DNA from: JAPSGM01 sp036556985
GTDB taxonomy: Bacteria; Chloroflexota; Limnocylindria; QHBO01
Direction: 5' to 3'
DNA: 45,687 nucleotides
Assembly (NCBI GenBank): GCA_036556985.1
Contig: DATBIK010000050.1
Span: 1 to 45,687, forward strand
In this document: positions 39,452 to 45,687 of the stretch, piece by piece
Layout: each line of letters starts with the position of its first letter
How positions within the stretch are numbered: position 1 is the first letter of the stretch
Notes under the pieces: model-generated
Databases searched by the model: none
What the model was told of the DNA's origin: nothing
Seen by the model: only the letters and a program-made list of their open reading frames with translations
Program-made: the position numbers and the translations under genes

Positions 39452-40535
39452 CCGTCGCCGCCGCCACGCGGACCGCTGCCGATCGGCGCGACCGGGCGCT
39501 CATGAAGGGCAACGAGGCGATCGCCGAGGCCGCCATCCAGGCCGGCTGCGACGCGTACTTCGGCTACCCCATCACCCCGCAGGCGGAGCTGCTGGAGTGG
39601 ATGGCGCGGCGCATGCCGGAGCTCGGCCGCACCTTCGTGCAGGCCGAGTCCGAGCTGGGTGCCATCAACATGGCGCTCGGCGCCGCGGCGACCGGGGCGC
39701 GGGTCATGGTGAGCTCCTCCTCGCCGGGGATCAGCCTCATGGCCGAGGCGATGAGCTACATGGCCGGCTCCGAGACCCCGATGGTCCTCGTCAACGTCAT
39801 GCGCGGCGGGCCGGGCCTGGGGAGCATCGGTCCATCCCAGAGCGACTACTTCCAGGCGGTGAAGGGTCACGGGCACGGGGATTACCGCGTGCCGGTCCTG
39901 GCGCCGGCCAGCATCGGTGAGGCGGTCGAGCTCGTGGCGGTGTCGTTTGAGCTGGCCGAGCGGTATCGGACCCCGGTGATCGTCCTCGCCGACGGAATGC
40001 TCGGCCAGGCGATGGAGCCGGTCGACCTTCGCTTCCGCAACCCGGAGCGGCCGACGCTCGACTGGGTGATCACCGGTGCCGATGGCCGCCCGCCGCGCGT
40101 CATCCGCTCGCTGCATCTCCAGCCCGAGCGGCTCGAGGAGCACAATCGCGCGCTCCAGGCGAAGTTCGCGCGCATCGCCGAGGCGGAGGTGCGCTGGGAA
40201 GGGACGGCGCTCGACGACGCCGAGCTCGTCGTCGTCGCCTATGGCACCGCCGCGCGGGTCGCCCGGGGCGCGCTGGCGCGCGCTCGCGAAGAGGGCCTGC
40301 GGGTCGGGCTGCTGCGGCCGATCAGCCTCTGGCCGTTCCCCGTCGACGCGGTCGCCGAGCTCGCGGGGCGCGTGCGCGGGATGCTCGTCGTGGAGCTGTC
40401 CGCCGGCCAGATGGTGGAGGACGTGCGCCTGGCGGCGGCGGGGCGCTGCCCGGCGTCGTTCCACGGCCGCACCGGCGGCATGGTCCCCTCGCCGGACGAG
40501 GTGCTGGCCGCGCTGCGCGAGATGGAGGCGTCGAC

Positions 40536-40539
<4 letters not shown>
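39448..40539 (+). CDS. 2-Oxoacid:ferredoxin oxidoreductase, alpha subunit
   Basis: The 363-residue subunit binds the substrate and part of CoA. It carries ALMKGNEAIAEAAIQAGCDAYFGYPITPQAELLEWM, the QAESELGAINMALGAAATGARVMVSSSSPGISLM block and a later domain with VVVAYGTAARVARGALARAREEGLRVGLLRP. This is the VorB/KorA/PorA family; 3-methyl-2-oxobutanoate (Vor) or 2-oxoglutarate (Kor) are the likely substrates and cannot be told apart here. The stop overlaps the next ATG by 4 nt. Confidence 0.93.
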
Positions 40540-41300
<761 letters not shown>

Positions 41301-41301
41301 G

Positions 41302-41862
41302 ATGGAGCGCTCGATCGTCTTCGCCGGCTTCGGTGGCCAGGGCCTCCTCTTCGCCGGCCAGGTCCTCGCCCGTGCGGCGATCAGGGACGGGCTGGAGACC
41401 TTCTGGATCCCGTCATACGGCCCCGAGATGCGTGGCGGAACGGCGTCGTGCACGGTGATCGTTGGCGACGCGGAGATCGGCTCGCCGGTCGTCGACCGCT
41501 ATGACATGGCGGTCGTGATGAATCCGCCGTCGCTGACGAGGTTCGCGCCGCGGCTCGCCACCGACGGGCTGCTCGTGGTGAACGCATCCCTCGTCGCCGA
41601 GCCGGCGCCGGTGCCGGTGCACGAGGAGCTGAGAATCGACTGCACGCGGCTGGCGGCAGAGGCCGGCGACGACAAGCTGGTCAGCGTCGTCGCGCTCGGC
41701 GCGCTCGTCGGGCGCACCGGCGTCGTCACCGCCGACAGCGTGCGGCAGGCCATGCGCGAGATGGTCGGGGCCAAGCGGCCACAGGCCCTTGACGCAGACC
41801 TGGCGGCCTTCGACGCGGGCCTGGCCGTGGGGGCTGCGAGCCCGATGAAGATCGGCGCCTGA
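41302..41862 (+). CDS. 2-Oxoacid:ferredoxin oxidoreductase, gamma subunit
   Basis: The 186-residue subunit begins RSIVFAGFGGQGLLFAGQVL with the FGGQG motif of KorC/VorC and includes WIPSYGPEMRGGTASCTVIV. It completes the enzyme and binds CoA with the alpha subunit. The gap to the beta gene is one base. A hemerythrin-like gene follows 22 nt later. Confidence 0.93.
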   Translation: MERSIVFAGFGGQGLLFAGQVLARAAIRDGLETFWIPSYGPEMRGGTASCTVIVGDAEIGSPVVDRYDMAVVMNPPSLTRFAPRLATDGLLVVNASLVAEPAPVPVHEELRIDCTRLAAEAGDDKLVSVVALGALVGRTGVVTADSVRQAMREMVGAKRPQALDADLAAFDAGLAVGAASPMKIGA

Positions 41863-41884
41863 CCGCGCCAGAAAGGACGAAGAC

Positions 41885-42370
41885 GTGACGCTCACGGTGG
41901 GCCACCGACATCACGCGGAGCTGCTGCCGCACGTGGACGAGCTGCGGCTGCTGGCCGACAGCATCCTCGACATCGATGCGGGCCAGCTGCAGGAGCGGCT
42001 CGGCCGACAGCTGCGGTTCGTCGACGAACAGCTCGTGCCCCACATGGAGATGGCGGAGGCGAACCTGTATCCCGAGCTCGATCGGCTCCTGGAGGATCCG
42101 CGTGCCATGGCGCCGATGCGGCGCGAGCATGCAGCCATGCTCCGCCTGCTCGACGAGCTGCGGCAGCTCCATGCGCGCCTTTCCGGCGTGCCGCTCTCGG
42201 TGCCGGACGAGCTCGTCCTGCGACGCATCCTGTACCGCCTGTTCGCGATCATGCGGGTCCACCTCGCCGAGGAGGAGCGCTACCTGGCCATCATCGATCG
42301 CAACGCGTCGGAACCGGAGGTGAAGGCGCTGGTGGAGGGCATGCAGCACGTTGGCGCGGTGAGCCTCTGA
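41885..42370 (+). CDS. Hemerythrin-like HHE-domain protein
   Basis: The 161-residue four-helix protein has the likely iron ligands spread through its helices: His in GHRHHAELLPHVDEL, His and Glu in PHMEMAEANLYPEL, His in REHAAMLRLLDEL, and His and Glu in VHLAEEERYL. Such proteins bind O2 or act in oxygen or nitrosative sensing. The GTG at 41885 follows AAAGGA by 7-8 nt. Its place after the oxygen-sensitive oxidoreductase operon is suggestive but not proof of a protective role. Confidence 0.88.
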   Translation: MTLTVGHRHHAELLPHVDELRLLADSILDIDAGQLQERLGRQLRFVDEQLVPHMEMAEANLYPELDRLLEDPRAMAPMRREHAAMLRLLDELRQLHARLSGVPLSVPDELVLRRILYRLFAIMRVHLAEEERYLAIIDRNASEPEVKALVEGMQHVGAVSL

Positions 42371-42481
42371 CGTTCGCGCCAGGCGGCGGGCGCGAATTCG
42401 GGCGGTCCGGCCCTGTCGCCGTTTCGAGGCCGGAGCCGATCCTGCGCATACGAGACACAGCACCGCAGAGGACGAGGACAG

Positions 42482-43027
42482 ATGGGCAAGACATCCGATG
42501 TCGAGATCAAGCTGGAGGACGCCCCCGAAACGAACGGGCGTCCCGATGAGCAGAAGGCGACCGCGAACGACGGCCGGCCGCTGTTGAGCATGAACGCGCT
42601 CGTCCGTGGCGTGGACGTGGAGCTGAAGAACGCGCTGACCGGCGTGGTGATCGCCGGCGACGAGGTCGCGCTGGAGCGCGGATTCGCGCGGAGCATCTTC
42701 GCCGGCGGTGGGGCCGAGATCCAGAAGGCCGGTGCCGGGATCATCGTCGCCGGAGGCGACACCTCGGTGCGTCAGGGCGGCGCCCAGGCCATCGTCTCGG
42801 CCGGCAGCGTGACGATGGAGCAGGCGGGCAGCGGCTTCGCGATCGCGCGCCGCATCCGTGTCGGCCACAGCGGGACCGTGGTCTTCGCGCTCACGCCGCA
42901 GCTCGAGGTGCAGGAGGGTGGACGCGTCATCCTCGGGCGCTCGGCCTCGTTCGCGATCGTGGGCGGTGTGGCGGCGCTGGCAGCGCTGCTCGTCGCGCTC
43001 CTCCGCGGGCGGCTCCGCTCGGGCTGA
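42482..43027 (+). CDS. Beta-solenoid candidate with C-terminal membrane helix
   Basis: The 181-residue protein has a charged N-terminal stretch, then from residue about 45 a repetitive region: VELKNALTGVVIAGDEV, ALERGFARSIFAGGGAEI, QKAGAGIIVAGGDTSV, RQGGAQAIVSAGSVTM, EQAGSGFAIARRIRV and GHSGTVVFALTPQLEV. About six or seven turns of 16-18 residues suggest a beta-helix, as in bactofilins. The end is hydrophobic (FAIVGGVAALAALLVALL) and basic (RGRLRSG), a tail anchor. I do not recognise a named family. Function is unknown. Confidence 0.75.
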   Translation: MGKTSDVEIKLEDAPETNGRPDEQKATANDGRPLLSMNALVRGVDVELKNALTGVVIAGDEVALERGFARSIFAGGGAEIQKAGAGIIVAGGDTSVRQGGAQAIVSAGSVTMEQAGSGFAIARRIRVGHSGTVVFALTPQLEVQEGGRVILGRSASFAIVGGVAALAALLVALLRGRLRSG

Positions 43028-43159
43028 CGGGCACGCGCTGATCGGCGCCGGGCCCGTACCGATGGGCTGGCCCGGCGTCGCTAAACTGCCCATGGCGCGG
43101 CGAGCCTCGGCCCGCGAGACTCCCCGCAATTCCGAGCAGCCCAAGGGGGACTCCATCTG

Positions 43160-44080
43160 GTGGCATCCCAACCCGAGCCGGTGTATGGCGGCCAGGCCCT
43201 GGTCGAGGGCGTCCTGATCCGCAGCGCTGACCGCTGGGCGGTGGCCATGCGCAGGCCGGACGGCGAGATCCATCGCGCGGAGGGCGTGATCGCGCAGGCG
43301 CGCGGCGCGTGGCGGCTCCCCTTCCTGCGCGGCCTGCGCGCCCTCGGCGTCCAGTTCCGCCTCGGGATGCGCGCGCTCATCGACTCCTCGCTCATGGCCG
43401 AGCACGGCGAGGTGCGGCCGCTGCCCCTCTTCGCCCTGGCCGGCATGGTGGGGGTCAGCCTCGTCATCGGCCTGTTCGTGTTCACCGCCCTGCCGTTGCT
43501 GCTCACCGGCCGTGACCCCGCGGCCGAGGCGACCCTGGCGCAGCGTCTTTCGGAAGGGCTGGTCAAGACCGCCTTCCTGGCGGTGTACGTGGTGGGCGTC
43601 ACCCGGGTGGCGCGCTATCGGCGCATCTTCAGTTACCACGGCGCCGAGCACATGGCCATCGCCTGTGCCGAGGCCGGGCAGCAGCTGAGCGTGGAGAACG
43701 TGAGCCGATACCACCCGGCCCATCCGCGCTGCGGGACCGGCTTCCTCGTCATCCTGGCCAGCGTCGACACCTTCGTGCTGGCCGTGCTGCCGCGCATGGG
43801 CGAGGTCGCCGACCTCGCGCTGCGGATCGGGTTCCTACCGATCACCGCGGCCGTGGCTTACGAGCTCCTGCGCTGGGGCTCCCGGCGGCGGGGCATCGGA
43901 TTCGCGCTGAACCGGTTCGGCCTGCTCACCCAGCGGCTCACCACCGCCCGCCCCGACCGCGACCAGATCGAGGTCGCGATCGCCGCGCTCGAGCTGTGCC
44001 GCAGCCCGCACCTCCTTCCGGCGTCCGAGCCGATGCCCGCCACGCTCGCCCCGGTCCCGCAGGTCGTCTCGCAGCCCTAG
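43160..44080 (+). CDS. DUF1385 membrane protein
   Basis: The 306-residue protein matches DUF1385: YGGQALVEGVLIRS near the start, then PFLRGLRALGVQFRLGMRAL, several membrane segments (LFALAGMVGVSLVIGLFVF) and the diagnostic SYHGAEHMAIACAEAG and HPRCGTGFLVILA. The HGAEH and CGT residues suggest a metal site. Its function is not established. The GTG at 43160 has AAGGGGG about 9 nt upstream. It is convergent with the MarR gene. Confidence 0.93.
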   Translation: MASQPEPVYGGQALVEGVLIRSADRWAVAMRRPDGEIHRAEGVIAQARGAWRLPFLRGLRALGVQFRLGMRALIDSSLMAEHGEVRPLPLFALAGMVGVSLVIGLFVFTALPLLLTGRDPAAEATLAQRLSEGLVKTAFLAVYVVGVTRVARYRRIFSYHGAEHMAIACAEAGQQLSVENVSRYHPAHPRCGTGFLVILASVDTFVLAVLPRMGEVADLALRIGFLPITAAVAYELLRWGSRRRGIGFALNRFGLLTQRLTTARPDRDQIEVAIAALELCRSPHLLPASEPMPATLAPVPQVVSQP

Positions 44081-44089
44081 CCGCCGGAG

Positions 44090-44587
44090 CTACTCCCCCG
44101 CGGCGAGGTCGTCGCTGCCGAAGCGGTCGACGGCCCCCTCGATCCCGGTGCGCAGCCGATCGAGCGCCGCGTACAGGTCCTCGGTGTCCACCCCGTCATC
44201 GGCGAGCTGGTCGAGGAGCAGCCGGTAGCCCGCGCTGAAGATGGGGATGGCGCGGTCCATCCGGGCGCGGCCCGCATCGGTCAGGCGCAGGAGCTTCGCG
44301 CGGCGGTCGCGCGGATGCGGCGAGCGCTCGATCTCGCCGCGCTCGATGGCCGGGGCGAGCAGCGTCGCGAGCGTGGTGACCGGCATCCGCAGGTCGCGGG
44401 CGGTCTGGCTCAGCGTCCGCGCGCCGTTCGCGAACAGATAGCTGAAGAGGCCGTATTCCTCGCCGGTCATGCCCGATCCGGCCATGGCGGCGCGCATGAA
44501 GGTGCGGGCGGCCATGTTGGTGAGCCACAGCTGGTAGAGCAGGCTCAGGCGCCGCGGTGCGCTTTCCGGGGAAGGCGTTGAACTCAT
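44090..44587 (-). CDS. MarR-family transcriptional regulator
   Basis: The 165-residue protein has N-terminal dimer helices (LLYQLWLTNMAARTFMRAAMAG), helix-turn-helix RTLSQTARDLRMPVTTLATLLAPAIERGEIERS, the wing PHPRDRRAKLLRLTDAG and C-terminal helices. AAGGA is next to the ATG at 44587. Two operator-like palindromes lie directly upstream, shared with the divergent lipoprotein gene, so autorepression and control of that gene are likely. Confidence 0.92.
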   Translation of the reverse strand: MSSTPSPESAPRRLSLLYQLWLTNMAARTFMRAAMAGSGMTGEEYGLFSYLFANGARTLSQTARDLRMPVTTLATLLAPAIERGEIERSPHPRDRRAKLLRLTDAGRARMDRAIPIFSAGYRLLLDQLADDGVDTEDLYAALDRLRTGIEGAVDRFGSDDLAAGE

Positions 44588-44591
44588 TTCC

Positions 44592-44625
44592 TTACGGAAC
44601 CGTATGAAATATTACGAATCCGTAA
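44592..44625. promoter_or_regulatory. Paired MarR operator sites between divergent genes
   Basis: TTACGGAACCGTAT (44592-44605) and TTACGAATCCGTAA (44612-44625) share the 14-bp palindrome TTACGnAnCCGTAA. Their centres are 20 bp apart, close to two helical turns, so two dimers could bind the same face. The region is AT-rich and stands between the marR ATG and the lipoprotein gene. TAATAT on the reverse strand lies between them as a possible -10. Confidence 0.8.
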
Positions 44626-44650
44626 CATCATAGATGAGGTCCGGGCACCG

Positions 44651-45687
44651 ATGCGACCGCGTCACTCCCTCCCCCGCCGCCGATCGGCCGCGATCCTGGC
44701 CACTGCGAGCATTGCTCTCGCCGCGTGCGGCGGCACGAGCGCCACTGCGGAGTCCGTCACGCCATCCGCATCCTCGGCAGCGTCCGGCGCATCGGTTGCG
44801 CCGAGCGCGGCGCAGCCGACGACCGAGTTCTCCTTCGTTTCCCAGGAGCCTGTGGTCAGCCGCGAGCAGACCGGGATCGATGAGGCGTTCATCAACCCGG
44901 GCGCCGTGTTCGAGCATGACGGCCAGTTCCACATGTTCGCGAACCTGTTCACCGGCTTCCCGGGCGTCTCGCAGGTGCCGCACCTGACATCGCCCGATGG
45001 TGTGGCCTGGACGCTGGCCGGCGAGGGACCGGTCTTCGTCACCGACGACATCGACTTCGCCGCCACCGGCGCCCACGTGTCGGCCGGCTTCGTGGCCGAC
45101 GACAGCACCTGGGTCCTCATCTTCGAGTCGCTCACCTCGCTCGAGCCGTGGCGGCTGGGGCGCGCCACCGCGCCAGGCCCCGAGGGACCGTGGAGCGTTG
45201 ATCCGGACCCGATCCTGCAGCCCGGCGGGGAGGGGTTGGCAGATGCCGGCGGGCTGTCGTGGCCGAGCGTGGTGCGCACCGACGCCGGGTACGCGATGTA
45301 CTACACCGCCAAGCCGACCACGGCCGGCGACGGGTTCATCGCCATGGCCACCTCGCCCGACGGCGAGACCTGGACGAAGGCCGATGCCCCCGTTCTCGAG
45401 GCCGCGCTCGATTGGGAGGAAGGGGCGCTCGACCGGCCGCGCGCGGCCGTCACGCCCGATGGCTTCGCGATGGTGTACTCGGGACGCGACCTGACGAACC
45501 GCGGCGTGGCCTACTCGGCCGACGGCGTCACCTGGGAGCGGGACGGCGGCGCGCCGGTCATCACCCAGGACGACTTCCCGGTGGATGGGCGCTGCTGGGA
45601 CGCCACGCTCCTCTTCCGCGACGGCACGCTCCACTACATCCTGGAGATCGGCTCGGGCTCGGCGAGCGGCGGCGGCACGCAGCTCTA
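44651..45687 (+). CDS. Lipoprotein with GH43-like beta-propeller pattern, partial
   Basis: The frame from ATG 44651 runs off the right edge after 345 residues. It starts with a lipoprotein signal (SAAILATASIALAAC, lipobox LAAC), followed by a Ser/Ala-rich linker. The rest has repeated short blocks, NPGAVFEHDGQFHMFANL, LTSPDGVAWTLAG, GYAMYYTAKPTTAG, ATSPDGETWTK and FAMVYSGRD. This is the pattern of five-bladed propellers such as GH43/32/DUF377 glycoside hydrolases. Catalytic residues are not certain. It is divergent from marR and shares its operators. GAGG is about 10 nt before the ATG. Confidence 0.8.
   Translation, partial: MRPRHSLPRRRSAAILATASIALAACGGTSATAESVTPSASSAASGASVAPSAAQPTTEFSFVSQEPVVSREQTGIDEAFINPGAVFEHDGQFHMFANLFTGFPGVSQVPHLTSPDGVAWTLAGEGPVFVTDDIDFAATGAHVSAGFVADDSTWVLIFESLTSLEPWRLGRATAPGPEGPWSVDPDPILQPGGEGLADAGGLSWPSVVRTDAGYAMYYTAKPTTAGDGFIAMATSPDGETWTKADAPVLEAALDWEEGALDRPRAAVTPDGFAMVYSGRDLTNRGVAYSADGVTWERDGGAPVITQDDFPVDGRCWDATLLFRDGTLHYILEIGSGSASGGGTQL

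Overview
This is a 45.7 kb window of very GC-rich bacterial chromosome with densely packed genes, many GTG starts and frequent 1-8 nt overlaps. Several genes have no Shine-Dalgarno but carry a TANNNT hexamer 6-7 nt before the start, which suggests leaderless transcripts. The mix (TrpB2 behind a T-box, an LLM-class F420-type oxidoreductase, GyrI-like protein, PPi-type phosphofructokinase, ferredoxin-dependent 2-oxoacid oxidoreductase, DUF1385, RES/Xre pair, lipoproteins, no outer-membrane genes) fits a Chloroflexota of the Limnocylindria kind or a deep Actinomycetota. This is inference; there is no rRNA or marker gene. I saw no tRNA, rRNA, CRISPR array, insertion sequence or prophage.

Layout. 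1-4.0 kb: partial LLM oxidoreductase, secreted beta-propeller/CBM protein, and trpB2 preceded by a sigma70 promoter and a complete T-box riboswitch with a UGG (Trp) specifier. 4.2-7.3 kb: operon of a response regulator fused to a thioredoxin-reductase-like flavoprotein, followed by a cNMP-domain histidine kinase. 7.4-13.8 kb: GyrI-like protein, FOXRED1-like oxidoreductase, PadR-Rieske operon with its operator, cupredoxin-multicopper oxidase fusion with an unknown partner, and a PPi-type phosphofructokinase. 13.8-16.1 kb: Cys-ribbon protein, SRAP protease-fold protein coupled to a P-loop kinase, a structured intergenic element, TfoX-N protein. 16.1-22.9 kb: CorA, nitroreductase, MFS, DoxX, MsrA, hydrolase and a cluster of tiny proteins. 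22.9-27.5 kb: tandem secreted metzincin-like proteins, berberine-bridge-type oxidase, Xre-RES toxin-antitoxin pair, DUF4342 and VanZ-like genes.

27.5-34.4 kb is a transport and regulation block: two paralogous MFS exporters in opposite orientation, an S41 lipoprotein behind a MarR regulator, a VIT1-type transporter and another MFS. 34.7-39.0 kb holds a secreted subtilisin with three C-terminal repeats, an unnamed secreted protein, EamA transporter and a 44-residue membrane protein. 39.2-44.1 kb contains a four-subunit 2-oxoacid:ferredoxin oxidoreductase operon, a hemerythrin-like protein, a membrane-anchored beta-solenoid candidate and DUF1385. The window ends with a MarR gene and a divergent lipoprotein (cut by the edge) sharing two operator sites.

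Most of this is ordinary housekeeping and stress metabolism. The best regulatory find is the Trp T-box on trpB2, where specifier, acceptor-end base, promoter and terminator all agree. The most unusual protein architectures are the regulator-flavoprotein/kinase pair, the PadR-linked Rieske protein with a buried Tat-like motif, the cupredoxin-oxidase fusion, the repeat-tailed subtilisin and the beta-solenoid membrane protein.
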